Below, piece by piece: positions 43,023-53,074 of a stretch of 64,000 nt of DNA. A program made the translations under genes and the position numbers. Numbering within the stretch: position 1 is the first letter of the stretch; the number at the start of each line of letters is the position of its first letter. The notes under the pieces are model-generated. The model saw only the letters and a program-made list of their open reading frames with translations. It was not told the origin of the DNA and searched no databases. The stretch is taken from positions 62,001 through 126,000 of the forward strand of contig JAFXPK010000053.1 of the NCBI GenBank assembly GCA_017527905.1. Reading direction: 5' to 3'. This DNA comes from Paludibacteraceae bacterium (GTDB taxonomy: Bacteria > Bacteroidota > Bacteroidia > Bacteroidales > Paludibacteraceae).

Positions 43023-45686
43023 ATGGATATATTTCTCATCATTGTCACGCTCATCATCGTATTCATACTAGGTGTAAAAACGAATGAACATTTAAAAGAC
43101 ATCAGATTTCAACTCAAGAAGAATGCGGAAACGCTCCGTGAGACCAAAACGTTAGCGGAGAAACTGAGCATACAAATCGCACAGCTTAAGGGAGCCAATG
43201 CTCCTGCGTCGAACCAACCATCGACGGTCAAAGAGGAGAAAAAACAGACCGCACAGCAGGATATTGTTGTAGAGAAAACGGAAAAAGTTACTCAAAAGAA
43301 CGAGGGAATAAGGCCAATCGGGGAAATCAAGCAGACAGCGCCAAAGGCGACGGCCGAGCCATCCACGCCACAACCGACACCTTCCGCACCATCCCCCGCA
43401 CCAAAGCCTATGCCTCAGCAACAACCTGAGAATGGAACGATCAAGACAACTCAAACCACGGTGCCGCCACAGAGCACCTCGAAGGATCCAGCCTCTGCGC
43501 CCATTCAACAACCGACAGCGCAACAACGCACTACCACAACCCAGCCCAACACAGCGAAGGCTCAACCATTCAGTTTGGGCAAGAACGGCAATACTTCCAC
43601 AAAGAATGCGAAGGGAGGCAAGACCGACTACGAGCGTTTCATCGGAGAGAATCTTTTCGGAAAGATCGGTATATTGATCTTCATCCTCGGCATCGGTTTC
43701 TTCGTCAAGTATGCGATAGACAAGAACTGGATCAGCGAAGCCATGCGGGCCGTACTTGGTTTTGGTGTCGGCGCCGCCCTAATAGGTGTAGGACACAAGC
43801 TGAGGAAGGGATACCACACTTTCAGTTCCCTGCTGGTGGGAGGAGGTTTCGCCGTCTTCTTCATCACGGACGCCATCGCCTACCATTACTACGGATTATA
43901 TAATTCCACGTTCGCCTTCTTCATTCTTTTGGTCTCCATGTTGTTCATGGTCGCACTCTCTATCATCTACGACAGGAGGGAGTTGGCCATCATTGCCCTG
44001 ATTGGCGGCTTCACAGCCCCATTCCTCGTCGGCATCAGCCTAGGAATAGGCATTCTGATATACATGGCGGTTCTGAACATAGGCATGTTCGCCATCTCCA
44101 TGGTGAAGAAATGGGAAGAGCTACCCGTCCTATCATTCGTGGCGACAACCATCATCATGATTATCGCTGCGGATTCGGTCGAAAGCGCCCCAATGGCCCG
44201 GACCACATTTATCTTCGCCACCCTATTCTATATCATATTCAATCTTCCGATATTCTACATTCTGAAGTTCCATTCGTCCGACAAGATGCCTATCGCATTG
44301 ACGGCAGCCCTCACCAGCAACAACTTCAGTTACCTAGCGTTCGGGTTATACCTAATCGACCAAATGGACCTGAGTTTCGACGCCAACGGACTATTCTGTC
44401 TCTTCATTGCGGCCGTCAACACAGGCATCTTCCTTTGGATGAAGAAAACGCAGCAGGAGGCTTTGAAGAGCATCTCGCTCGCCATGACCCTCATCTTCGC
44501 CGCCATATTCGTGCCGATGCAATTCAAAGGGGCTATCCTACAGGTGGCCTGGGCCGCAGAGATGGTCGCCACCCTTTGGCTATACATAAAGACGAAAAAC
44601 CATCGCTTCGAATACGGATCGTTTGCCTTCTTCATCTTAACAGGCATCGCCATATTCCTCTTCTTCTTAGGAGTCGGAGAGGGAACATCCTTCATGAACA
44701 CCGATCCGGAGTCAACGGAGAAACTGTTCTTGAACAAGACATTCATATCCAACATCTTCGTGGTCGGCGCCTTCCTGGCCTCAGCGTTGCTGATGGACAA
44801 ATTCAAACCGGCATTCGAGGAAGCGAAGTTGCTGCAACATAAACATTTCAGTCCATTGCTCTACACGACCAGCGTGCTGACAGGCTACGTCACCTTCATT
44901 TACGAGTTGATGCCTATAGAAAACGACAATGTACGCACAGCAGCGCTCGGACTCGTCACGGCAGGCTTCGCCCTGCTATGTTGCTGCTTCCTCCAAAAGA
45001 GGTTCAAGCACGAAAGCAACATCACTCTCTACACGATCTTGATGAGCGTACCGGTGGCGACCCTGATTTGGGAAATGGCCACGCTGGAGACTCCGCTCAA
45101 CGGACTATCGCTCACACTGTGGGCACTCACCGCCGCCGCGACATTCCTCAGCTTATTCATTGTCGCGAAAAAATACTACGCCATCAAGCCTCGCGAAAAG
45201 AGTTTCACCATTTTGCTGAATATCTTGGCCACCACAGCGATCATCATCATCGCCTACACCATCGCAAAGCAACTGGGATTCAATAAATTCACCATGACGT
45301 TCTCCATCCTCATGGGCATAATTGGATTCGTTCAAATGTGCATCGGCATGAAAATACACATGAAACTCATGCGTATCATCAGCCTATTCACCTTCGGCAT
45401 TGTATTGATTAAGTTGTTGGCCATAGACTTATGGTCGATGCCATCATTGGGGAAAATCCTAGTGTTCGTCTTGCTGGGTCTGATTCTGTTGATCCTCTCA
45501 TTCCTATACTCCAAGCTGAAGAATGTGATCTTTGAGGATGAAAACGAAGCGAAGACAGAAGTCAAGGAGGATGCCCAAGAGGGAGTCAGGGAGGAAGCGA
45601 AACCTGAAGAAAAACCAGAGGGGGAAAACGAAGAAAAGGTGGAGGCGAAAACCGAAGAACCAGCAGATAAAATGGAGGAGCACTAA
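43023..45686 (+). CDS. DUF2339 polytopic membrane protein
   Basis: 887 residues. One N-terminal membrane anchor (3-19), a charged helix, then a long Pro/Thr/Gln-rich linker (about 55-195). From about residue 211 there are some twenty membrane helices starting GKIGILIFILGIGFFVKYAIDKNWI, with YDRRELAIIALIGGFTAPFLVG, as in DUF2339. An acidic tail follows (KAETEVKEDAQEGVREE-like, about 838-887). No function is known for the family. It has its own promoter; a second promoter follows it for the lipoprotein-topB pair. Confidence 0.8.
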   Translation: MDIFLIIVTLIIVFILGVKTNEHLKDIRFQLKKNAETLRETKTLAEKLSIQIAQLKGANAPASNQPSTVKEEKKQTAQQDIVVEKTEKVTQKNEGIRPIGEIKQTAPKATAEPSTPQPTPSAPSPAPKPMPQQQPENGTIKTTQTTVPPQSTSKDPASAPIQQPTAQQRTTTTQPNTAKAQPFSLGKNGNTSTKNAKGGKTDYERFIGENLFGKIGILIFILGIGFFVKYAIDKNWISEAMRAVLGFGVGAALIGVGHKLRKGYHTFSSLLVGGGFAVFFITDAIAYHYYGLYNSTFAFFILLVSMLFMVALSIIYDRRELAIIALIGGFTAPFLVGISLGIGILIYMAVLNIGMFAISMVKKWEELPVLSFVATTIIMIIAADSVESAPMARTTFIFATLFYIIFNLPIFYILKFHSSDKMPIALTAALTSNNFSYLAFGLYLIDQMDLSFDANGLFCLFIAAVNTGIFLWMKKTQQEALKSISLAMTLIFAAIFVPMQFKGAILQVAWAAEMVATLWLYIKTKNHRFEYGSFAFFILTGIAIFLFFLGVGEGTSFMNTDPESTEKLFLNKTFISNIFVVGAFLASALLMDKFKPAFEEAKLLQHKHFSPLLYTTSVLTGYVTFIYELMPIENDNVRTAALGLVTAGFALLCCCFLQKRFKHESNITLYTILMSVPVATLIWEMATLETPLNGLSLTLWALTAAATFLSLFIVAKKYYAIKPREKSFTILLNILATTAIIIIAYTIAKQLGFNKFTMTFSILMGIIGFVQMCIGMKIHMKLMRIISLFTFGIVLIKLLAIDLWSMPSLGKILVFVLLGLILLILSFLYSKLKNVIFEDENEAKTEVKEDAQEGVREEAKPEEKPEGENEEKVEAKTEEPADKMEEH

Positions 45687-45688
45687 TC

Positions 45689-45719
45689 TTGTCCATTTAA
45701 ACTCCATTCGTTACCTTTG
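45689..45719 (+). promoter_or_regulatory. Promoter of the lipoprotein-topB operon
   Basis: TTG (45689-45691), 20-bp spacer, TACCTTTG (45712-45719). It begins just after the DUF2339 stop codon. Confidence 0.75.
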
Positions 45720-45747
45720 TGGTATGATTTCACAAGGAGGAACAAAA

Positions 45748-46254
45748 ATGAAAAGATTTTCTCGGGTGCTTATTTCGATGGGGATCGCGGCGACCATGAT
45801 GCTGGGATCCTGCACCGACTCTTCCCTCTTCGGAGAGTGGAAATGTTACGATTTCGTCATTGCGGACACGACTGGCATACCGGCAGCACTCATCAAGAGC
45901 GGCATCGAATCAGCCAAGAGCACGATTCTTTCCCTCAACGAGGATTCAACCTATCAGGAGGATTACGTCGTTGAGGATGCCGAGATCATCTCCACCCTTG
46001 GAAATTTCAGCATAATGGGAGATAGCATCTACTTCTCACCCGTCCAGATGGGTGGCAAGGAGCTGACGGACACCTCCGCCATCGAATACAGATACATCGC
46101 GAACGACGAAAGGCTCGCAAACATCACTTTCCCGAAGAGATACAGGTTCGAGTTGGCCAACAACCAACTGAAACTCCTGGACCTGATCTACAGCGGAGCG
46201 TCAAGAAGTAAAACGAACCAAACTACCATGTTCTACGAAAAGGTGAAGAAATGA
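45748..46254 (+). CDS. Lipocalin-like lipoprotein, unknown function
   Basis: 168 residues from ATG 45748. Type II signal peptide ending MLGSC (Cys22), then SLFGEWKCYDF, a GxW opening like the lipoprotein at 20616. Strand-rich remainder (STYQEDYVVEDAEIISTLGNFSIMGDSIYFSPV). A clear Shine-Dalgarno AAGGAGG (45734-45740) 7 nt before the ATG is unusual, since most genes here lack one. Its stop overlaps the topB start by 4 bp (ATGA). A longer upstream frame inside the DUF2339 gene is rejected. Confidence 0.7.
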   Translation: MKRFSRVLISMGIAATMMLGSCTDSSLFGEWKCYDFVIADTTGIPAALIKSGIESAKSTILSLNEDSTYQEDYVVEDAEIISTLGNFSIMGDSIYFSPVQMGGKELTDTSAIEYRYIANDERLANITFPKRYRFELANNQLKLLDLIYSGASRSKTNQTTMFYEKVKK

Positions 46255-48356
46255 AGGTTTGCATTGCGGAGAAACCTAGCGTAGCAAGGGATATAGCGGC
46301 CGTTTTGGGGGCAACCACCCGACGGGACGGATACATCGAAGGGAACGGATACCAGGTCACCTGGGTGTTCGGTCATCTTTGTACCCTGAAGGAACCCCAC
46401 GAATACAACCCCGCATGGAAACGGTGGGACATCTACAGCCTGCCGATGATTCCCCAAAAGTTCGGCATCAAACTCATCAACGACGAGGGCTCCATCAAGC
46501 AATTCCACATCATCGAAGGTCTCATCAAAAATGCGGAGGAGATCATCAACTGCGGGGATGCCGGGCAAGAGGGCGAGCTCATCCAACGTTGGGTGATGCA
46601 GATGGCGGGATGCAAATGCCCCGTCAAACGGCTCTGGACCTCCTCCCTGACAGAAGAGGCACTCAAGGAGGGTTTCAACAACCTCCACCCGCAATCGGAC
46701 TACGACAAACTATACGAAGCGGGGGCCATGCGCGCCATAGGCGACTGGCTCCTGGGCATGAACGCCACACGCCTCTACACCATGAAGTACGGCGGCAACA
46801 AGCAGGTGCTCTCCATCGGAAGGGTGCAGACACCTACCCTCGCCTTGGTCGTGAAGAGGCACTTGGAAATCGTCAACTTCAAGCCAGAGCAGTATTGGGA
46901 ACTGAAGACCGTCTACCGTGACACCACCTTCGCAGCCACGAAGGGTAAATTCACCACAGAAGAGGAGGGAAGGAAATTCCTGCAGGAGGTGCAAAACAGC
47001 GAGTTCACCGTCACCGACGTGACCACCAAGAAGGGTGTGGAATTCGCTCCTCGGCTGTTCGACCTCACCTCGCTCCAAGTGGAGTGCAACAAGAAATACG
47101 CCTTCTCGGCAGAGGAGACGCTCAAACTGATCCAATCGCTCTACGAGAAGAAGGTCACCACCTACCCTCGTGTGGACAACACCTACCTGAGCGACGACAT
47201 ATACCCTAAGATCCCAAACATCATGCGGGGCATGACGAGGTACGAAGCGCTCACGCAAAGCGTCCTGGCGAATAAGATACCGAAGACCAAACGTGTGTTC
47301 GACAACAGCAAGGTGACCGACCACCACGCCATCATCCCGACAGGCGTCAATCCAACGAACCTCACGGCCGACGAATGGAAGGTGTACGACCTCGTGGCGA
47401 AACGTTTCATCTCCAACTTCTACCCCGACTGCCAAATCTCCACCACCGCCGTCTTGGGAGAGGTGGAGAAGATCGAGTTCAAGGCAAACGGCAAACAGAT
47501 CCTCTCGCCAGGCTGGCGCATGGTCTACGATAAGGAAAAGAGCGAAGAGGCCAACGACGAGGAGAAGACCCTGCCCGCCTTCACGAAAGGGGAGCATGGT
47601 CCGCACACCCCAGACCTGGCGGAGAAATGGACCACCGCCCCGAAACCTTACACGGAAGCCACCCTGCTCCGCGCCATGGAGACGGCAGGCAAGCAGATGG
47701 AGGACGGGGAACTGCGCGATTTGCTGAAGGAGAACGGTATCGGTCGGCCTTCCACCCGCGCCAACATCATTGAGACCCTATTCAAGCGCAACTACATGCG
47801 CAAGGAGAAGAAGAACATATACGCGACGCAAACAGGCATCGACCTCATCAACACCATCCAACAGGAGTTGCTGAAATCCGCCGAGTTGACCGGTCAGTGG
47901 GAGAAGCGCCTACGCATGATCGAGAAGAGCACCTACGATAGTGCCACCTTCATGGCGGAGCTGAAGACCATGGTGACGGAGATTGTGCAAAGCGTGAAAT
48001 ACGACACCCAACGCACCATCACCATCGAGGAGAAGAAAGCGGAGGAGGAGAAGAAAAAAACGCCCAAGCCACGCACTAAGGCACCAAAGAAGGAGAAGAC
48101 GGAAGAGCCTCAACCTGCCACGGAAGCAAAGCAGCCACAGCCTCAACCACAAGCGCAACAAGCCGCTCCCCTACCCGCCACCATCGTCGGCATGACCTGC
48201 CCACTCTGCGGGAAAGGAACCATCGTCAAGGGCAGAACCGCCTACGGATGCTCCGAATGGAAAGCAGGCTGTGCACTTCGGCTACCCATCGAAGTGGACG
48301 GGAAAGAACAAACCACAGAAGAGCTACTACAGCAACTGAGGACACTCAAACAATAA
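46251..48356 (+). CDS. topB: DNA topoisomerase III (type IA)
   Basis: 701 residues. Toprim domain: KVCIAEKPSVARDIAAVLGA and the acidic INCGDAGQEGELIQRWVM (DxxxE). Active site: KVTTYPRVDNTYLSDDIYP with the nucleophilic Tyr. Then VTDHHAIIPTG and LLKENGIGRPSTRANIIETLFKRNYM. A Pro/Glu/Lys-rich linker (about 585-640) joins a C-terminal zinc-finger-like motif (MTCPLCGKGTIVKGRTAYGCSEWKAGC). It relaxes and decatenates negatively supercoiled DNA. It overlaps the lipoprotein gene and lacks a strong terminator. Confidence 0.93.
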   Translation: MKVCIAEKPSVARDIAAVLGATTRRDGYIEGNGYQVTWVFGHLCTLKEPHEYNPAWKRWDIYSLPMIPQKFGIKLINDEGSIKQFHIIEGLIKNAEEIINCGDAGQEGELIQRWVMQMAGCKCPVKRLWTSSLTEEALKEGFNNLHPQSDYDKLYEAGAMRAIGDWLLGMNATRLYTMKYGGNKQVLSIGRVQTPTLALVVKRHLEIVNFKPEQYWELKTVYRDTTFAATKGKFTTEEEGRKFLQEVQNSEFTVTDVTTKKGVEFAPRLFDLTSLQVECNKKYAFSAEETLKLIQSLYEKKVTTYPRVDNTYLSDDIYPKIPNIMRGMTRYEALTQSVLANKIPKTKRVFDNSKVTDHHAIIPTGVNPTNLTADEWKVYDLVAKRFISNFYPDCQISTTAVLGEVEKIEFKANGKQILSPGWRMVYDKEKSEEANDEEKTLPAFTKGEHGPHTPDLAEKWTTAPKPYTEATLLRAMETAGKQMEDGELRDLLKENGIGRPSTRANIIETLFKRNYMRKEKKNIYATQTGIDLINTIQQELLKSAELTGQWEKRLRMIEKSTYDSATFMAELKTMVTEIVQSVKYDTQRTITIEEKKAEEEKKKTPKPRTKAPKKEKTEEPQPATEAKQPQPQPQAQQAAPLPATIVGMTCPLCGKGTIVKGRTAYGCSEWKAGCALRLPIEVDGKEQTTEELLQQLRTLKQ

Positions 48357-48868
48357 AAAACAAGGAGGGGGAGAATCCCTTCCCCCCTCTCCTCACTGTC
48401 AGAACCATCAACTTTAAACAAACAAACCTTAAATAAACGAACTTTAAAATAACCCAAAATACATAATCGATTAAAACCTTATAAACACAATGAAACCAAT
48501 ATCTTTACGGAAAATCTCCCACTGCCCAATTTCAAGATGGAAACCAGGGAGGAAACGGCGCAATACAGGCATTGCCCTTTATGCACCTTAAACGCACCTT
48601 CAGATGAACCTACCAGCACAGAATCAGCGACTTCATCCTACGGACAAATCATCGCATACATGTCGCCAATCCCGACCATAAGGGAGCACGTAAATATGAA
48701 TAACTTTTTTCTCATACGCTTAAATTATTGTCCTATATATTGTCTATACAAAAATTGTTCTATATAATACTGCGCACAAACACCACTCGCAAAGTTAACA
48801 AAAAATAAATTGAACAAAAGAAATTTTATATATTTATACAAAAAAAATTACAAAAACAAAGTCAGGAA
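48357..48868. other. Gene-free AT-rich stretch after topB
   Basis: The 510-bp interval between topB and a convergent beta-barrel gene. A GGAGGGGGA / TCCCCCCTC near-dyad (48366-48392) could be a weak terminator but lacks a T tract. I see short frames (for example 48490-48591 and 48537-48767) but none has a promoter, ribosome site or recognisable product. The right half is very AT-rich. Confidence 0.6.
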
Positions 48869-48904
48869 CAAAAAAAAATCGGAACCTCAACAGAGATTCC
48901 GACC
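48869..48904 (-). terminator. Terminator of the beta-barrel gene
   Basis: On the reverse strand TCGGAA / TTCCGA with a 12-base loop followed by TTTTTTTTT, 26 nt after the stop codon. Confidence 0.85.
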
Positions 48905-48929
48905 TATATTTTCACGGAAGAGGGAGGAC

Positions 48930-49592
48930 TTATGGAATCCTCAACCCAAAACATGCGGAGAAGGAACGTCCCTTGTAGGCAGGTTGCCTATCATTCGCAT
49001 TCATGTTCATGCAACCGATTTCCGCATTCAGTTTCAGCACCATGAAATCATAGATGAAACGGATGCCGCCACACAAACCGAAGTCGAAACGATTCAGTCT
49101 AGGGTTTTCTCCTCCATACGTGTTGTATTCCAACGTACTAAAGCCATTCTCTTGTTCATACAAGGCGGATGACTGGGAATATTTACCAGCAATACCACAT
49201 CCAAGATAAGGACCTGCCAAAATCTGCATACCCATCACACGAGAGAACGGGATGTTGAAAGCGAACTCCAATGGAGCCTCAATGGACATTGCCGTCACGT
49301 CATAGTCCCAAATATATCCGTCGTATGCAGTATACGTGAAACCCTTGCTCTCGAAAGTCAACGACGGGCAGAAGGATGTCCACGCATAATACAATGGAAT
49401 ATCCCCCCCCACACCGGCGCGGAACAAAGGCTTATACTCGGCGCTCTTCTCCGTGATAGTACTATACGTCACACCACCATCAATGATGAAATGTTTCCCG
49501 TCAAACGGAGAGAACTGTCTGTATGGACTAATCTGAGCACTCGCTCCGAACGCACATATTGCGGCTATCATCGCCACGAAAATCTTCTTCAT
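48930..49592 (-). CDS. Outer-membrane beta-barrel protein
   Basis: 220 residues. Signal peptide MKKIFVAMIAAICAFGASA, then amphipathic strands with aromatic ends: KHFIIDGGVTYSTITEK, PLFRAGVGGDIPLYYAW, MGMQILAGPYLGCGIAG, LNRFDFGLCGGIRFIYDFMVLKL, and a last strand ending SFSACFGLRIP with a hydrophobic residue near the C terminus. It resembles the small porin-like barrels (PF13568-type) common in Bacteroidetes. Three cysteines are unusual for a barrel. Single gene with its own terminator. Confidence 0.7.
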   Translation of the reverse strand: MKKIFVAMIAAICAFGASAQISPYRQFSPFDGKHFIIDGGVTYSTITEKSAEYKPLFRAGVGGDIPLYYAWTSFCPSLTFESKGFTYTAYDGYIWDYDVTAMSIEAPLEFAFNIPFSRVMGMQILAGPYLGCGIAGKYSQSSALYEQENGFSTLEYNTYGGENPRLNRFDFGLCGGIRFIYDFMVLKLNAEIGCMNMNANDRQPAYKGRSFSACFGLRIP

Positions 49593-49671
49593 ATTGAACT
49601 GTACACTAAAATCGTTAACAAATGACGGGTGCGAATTTAGTTAATTTTTATAAAAAACAAATTACTTTCGC

Positions 49672-51636
49672 TCACTTTTCTTCCTCGCCCGACGAAGACC
49701 GGATCGTCAATTCATCATTCACCATCCTATGCATGTACTGCTGGATAATCGCCTTCAGACGATTTTCCATCGTGTCCACCCGCACCGCACGGTTCCGCAA
49801 ATCATTGGAGAGCATCCTGTCCGACTGGAAATCATAGACTGAGCGCACACTATCTCCATCGAATGAGAGCATCATGGAGTTGTGCAAGTATTGATAAAAT
49901 GGTGCGTTGTACATCACCACACTCTTCGTCGAGTCCGGCGAAAGGCAATCCTGTCCAAAGGCGACGTACGGTTTATCATAATTCAGGTACGATAAAACCG
50001 TAGGCATGATGTCTATCTGCTGCGCCAACGTCTGACTCCTGCCCTTCAACAGACTATCGTTCGGGCAATAGAAGAGGATCGGCACCTCATACCGTCCCAA
50101 CTGCGTCATGTATTCCTCGTGCGTGGTCTGGTTCGTATGGTCGGCCGTAAACACGAAGAGTGTGTTCTTGTACCAATCCATCTTCGAAGCCTTCCCGAAG
50201 AAACGGCGAAGCGCCATGTCAGAATAGCCAATACACTGATGGATAGGTTCTTTCCCCTTCGGGAACTTGTCCGCATACTGTTCCGGCACCCGGAACGGAT
50301 CGTGCGACGATGCGGAGAAAATAGCCGTCATGAAAGGTTGCGGGAAGGTGTCCATCGTCTCCGCGAAGAACTGGAAGAAGGGTTCGTCCCAAATGGCCCA
50401 CATTCCATCAAAGAATCTATCATCCCCGAACTCCGTCATGCCATAATAATCATCGAACCCGATGGACTTGGCGAACGATTGGAAACCCATGGAGCCATTC
50501 GGCGCGCCATGGAAGAAAGCGGAATAGTAGCCCTTCTCCTTCAACAAACCGGGCAAGCCAACCACAGAATTGACCGCATAAGGCGTAGTGATATAAGGCG
50601 CCACAAACATCGGGATGCTCGCCAGCACGGAAGGCATGGCGTCGATGGACTTCCTACCATTCGCATAGGAATAGTTGAACGTGTAGCCCTGCTGAAACAA
50701 AGAATCCAGGAAGGGAGTATACCCCTTGTAGGTTCCGCCGTCCAAGTCACGGTTGAACAAGCCCATGTACTCCTTCCCGAAACTCTCCATGATGATCACC
50801 ACCACATTCATCGGACGGAACGCCTCCCGGGGGTGAGGATCAACCACCGGCGTGTAACAACGCTCCGCCTCCTCCATCGTCGCATAATACGAAGGGATGG
50901 TGAAGGACTGGCACTTCGCGGTGCGGATGACGCAGAAAGGCGTATTTAGGACGATGGCTGTCTCCTCCGGTTTCTGCACGTACTGCATGGAGTTCGAGAC
51001 CGCCAACGGACGGGTATACTTGCCGAATCCACCCCGAATGCCAATGACAGCCATGTAAGCCACCACAGCGAACAACGGCACGTTCAAGGCATAATACAAC
51101 CACCGATTGGAACGCTTGTCTTTTGGCTGGTCTGGCCGATAATAGCATTTCACCAATATGAAGGCCATCAGCAGGAAGAATAACGTGGCATACCAATAAT
51201 TGAACAAACCCGTAAGGATAACCTTCCCGATATTCCCATCGTTCGAGAACTCGGAGAAGATGGAGAGGTTGGTGCGACGGTTCGTGAACTGATAATAGAC
51301 CATGTCGGCCGAGTTCATGAACGCCCCCACGATATTAGGCACACAGAAGACCCACTTGGCGACTTTCTGGTATGTATTGTTCTCCCTAAACGGGAAAGGA
51401 ATGGCCATCATCGCCAGGTAGAGCGCATTCAGATAGACGCAAGCGGAGAGGTCAAACCGCAGACCCGCCACCATCAGGCCTAAGAGACGGGAGGAATTCA
51501 CCTCCGGAAAAGAGGAGCTATTGACCATGTAAAAGGCGAACCTGCAAACGGACATCACCCCCATCGCCAACAGAAAATTGACGAGCATCACAAAGATCGG
51601 GCTCTTCCGCAACCTGTTCCAAAAGTTCTCCATCAC
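49672..51636 (-). CDS. LTA synthase-like sulfatase-fold membrane enzyme
   Basis: 654 residues. Five to six N-terminal membrane helices (about 12-210), then a periplasmic alkaline-phosphatase/sulfatase fold: VVIIMESFGKEYMGLF (metal), NGRKSIDAMPSVLASIP (nucleophile position is Ser/Thr; here KS), SHDPFRVPEQ, FVFTADHTNQTT (metal Asp/His) and LQQIDIMPTVLSYL. Family members transfer phosphoglycerol or phosphoethanolamine to glycans or lipids. Since Bacteroidetes lack lipoteichoic acid, an envelope glycan or lipid modification is likely. The ATG overlaps the miaB stop codon. Confidence 0.85.
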   Translation of the reverse strand: MMENFWNRLRKSPIFVMLVNFLLAMGVMSVCRFAFYMVNSSSFPEVNSSRLLGLMVAGLRFDLSACVYLNALYLAMMAIPFPFRENNTYQKVAKWVFCVPNIVGAFMNSADMVYYQFTNRRTNLSIFSEFSNDGNIGKVILTGLFNYWYATLFFLLMAFILVKCYYRPDQPKDKRSNRWLYYALNVPLFAVVAYMAVIGIRGGFGKYTRPLAVSNSMQYVQKPEETAIVLNTPFCVIRTAKCQSFTIPSYYATMEEAERCYTPVVDPHPREAFRPMNVVVIIMESFGKEYMGLFNRDLDGGTYKGYTPFLDSLFQQGYTFNYSYANGRKSIDAMPSVLASIPMFVAPYITTPYAVNSVVGLPGLLKEKGYYSAFFHGAPNGSMGFQSFAKSIGFDDYYGMTEFGDDRFFDGMWAIWDEPFFQFFAETMDTFPQPFMTAIFSASSHDPFRVPEQYADKFPKGKEPIHQCIGYSDMALRRFFGKASKMDWYKNTLFVFTADHTNQTTHEEYMTQLGRYEVPILFYCPNDSLLKGRSQTLAQQIDIMPTVLSYLNYDKPYVAFGQDCLSPDSTKSVVMYNAPFYQYLHNSMMLSFDGDSVRSVYDFQSDRMLSNDLRNRAVRVDTMENRLKAIIQQYMHRMVNDELTIRSSSGEEEK

Positions 51637-52958
51637 TCGAACACCTCCTCACCTATCAATGTGGCGGAAGTGGTGCTCAGCACCTTCACCTTCACGAAAT
51701 CACCAATTTTATGATCGCCCTTAGGGAAAACGACCACCTTATTTTGCGAAGTACGGCCGAACAATTGCTCACGGGAACGTTTCGAGAAGCCTTCCACCAG
51801 CACCTCGAACGTCTTGTTGACATCACGCTCGTTGCTCAAGGCGGACATGCGGGTCTGCAAGGCGATGATCTCGTTCAAACGGGCGATCTTCACCTCCTCC
51901 GAGATGTTATCCGGCAAGTTCTTGGCGGCGAAAGTGCCCGGTCTTTCCGAGTATTTGAACATAAAGGCGGAATCGAAAACAACCTCCTCCATCAAGCTCA
52001 GCGTCAGTTGCTGGTCCTCCTCCGTCTCGTCATGGAACCCGCAGAACACGTCCGTCGTGATACCACAGTCTGGCACGATGCGGCGGATGGCGGCGATACG
52101 GTCCAAGTACCACTCCCTCGTATACTTACGGTTCATGGATTTCAATATCTTGTTGCTGCCCGATTGCACAGGCAAGTGGATGTGACGGCAAATGTTCGGG
52201 TAAGCCGCCATCACCATCAACACGTCATCGTTCATATCTTTCGGATGGGAAGTGGTGAAACGCACCCTCATCGTCGGATAGGCCTCCGCCACGGTCTTCA
52301 GCAGGTCGGCGAAGGAGACGACGGTTCCGTCCTCCCCCATGTAGGCGTAGGAGTTCACGTTCTGTCCGATCAAGACCACCTCCTTGTAGCCACGCCTTTT
52401 CATATCCTCGATCTCGTTCAGGATGCTACGCACCTCACGGCTACGTTCCCTACCCCTCGTGTAAGGCACGATACAGTAGGAACAGAAATTATTACATCCA
52501 CGCATGATGGAGACGAAGCCTGATATGGCCGCACCACACAACCTCTGAGGAATGATATCCTTGTAGGTCTCCGTGGTGGAGAGCTCCACGTTGATGGACT
52601 TCTCGCCTCGCTCAACAGCGCCCACCAGGTTCGGCAGGTCCAAGTACGCATCCGGGCCAACCACCAAATCGACGACACCCGTGGCCAACAACTCATCCTT
52701 CATGCGCTCCGCCATACAGCCCAGCACACCCACGATCAAGCCCGGGCGCTTCTGCTTGCGTTGACGGAAGACCTGCAATCTGCCATGGATCTTCTGCTCC
52801 GCATTGTCCCGAATGGAACATGTATTCACGAAGATAGCATCCGCCTCCTCCTCCACCTGCGTCATTTCGTAGCCGGCATTGTCCATGATAGCCGCAACAA
52901 CTTCACTATCAGCCACATTCATCTGGCAACCATACGTCTCCAAGAATAATTTCTTCAT
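51633..52958 (-). CDS. miaB: tRNA-2-methylthio-N6-dimethylallyladenosine synthase
   Basis: 441 residues from MKKLFLETYGCQMNVADSEVV. Radical-SAM methylthiotransferase acting at A37 of tRNAs reading UNN codons. N-terminal UPF0004 domain with cysteines at about 10, 46 and 80 for the auxiliary cluster, radical-SAM CNNFCSYCIVPYTRGRERSR (CxxxCxxC), and a C-terminal TRAM domain (EVLVEGFSKRSREQLFGRTSQNKVVVFP). The MiaB-type start and the -7 box at 52984-52991 decide the start against an upstream TTG. Confidence 0.95.
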   Translation of the reverse strand: MKKLFLETYGCQMNVADSEVVAAIMDNAGYEMTQVEEEADAIFVNTCSIRDNAEQKIHGRLQVFRQRKQKRPGLIVGVLGCMAERMKDELLATGVVDLVVGPDAYLDLPNLVGAVERGEKSINVELSTTETYKDIIPQRLCGAAISGFVSIMRGCNNFCSYCIVPYTRGRERSREVRSILNEIEDMKRRGYKEVVLIGQNVNSYAYMGEDGTVVSFADLLKTVAEAYPTMRVRFTTSHPKDMNDDVLMVMAAYPNICRHIHLPVQSGSNKILKSMNRKYTREWYLDRIAAIRRIVPDCGITTDVFCGFHDETEEDQQLTLSLMEEVVFDSAFMFKYSERPGTFAAKNLPDNISEEVKIARLNEIIALQTRMSALSNERDVNKTFEVLVEGFSKRSREQLFGRTSQNKVVVFPKGDHKIGDFVKVKVLSTTSATLIGEEVFE

Positions 52959-52983
52959 CTTTTCTTTCCTTGTTTTTAGGCGG

Positions 52984-52991
52984 CAAAGATA
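52984..52991 (-). promoter_or_regulatory. -7 box of miaB
   Basis: TATCTTTG on the reverse strand, exact consensus, 25 nt before the miaB ATG; divergent from the lptB promoter in the same 116-bp gap. Confidence 0.65.
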
Positions 52992-53021
52992 CAAATTAAT
53001 ACACCATTTTTTAAGAATCCG

Positions 53022-53052
53022 TTGTATAAATCGACAAGTTACGTTACTTTTG
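53022..53052 (+). promoter_or_regulatory. Promoter of lptB
   Basis: TTG (53022-53024), 20-bp spacer, TACTTTTG (53045-53052), 22 nt before the first ATG of lptB. Confidence 0.75.
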
Positions 53053-53074
53053 CGGAAGACAAAGAATAAGGCAT

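Noticed and set aside
48537..48767. 76-codon frame downstream of topB
   Set aside because: No promoter, ribosome site or family resemblance.
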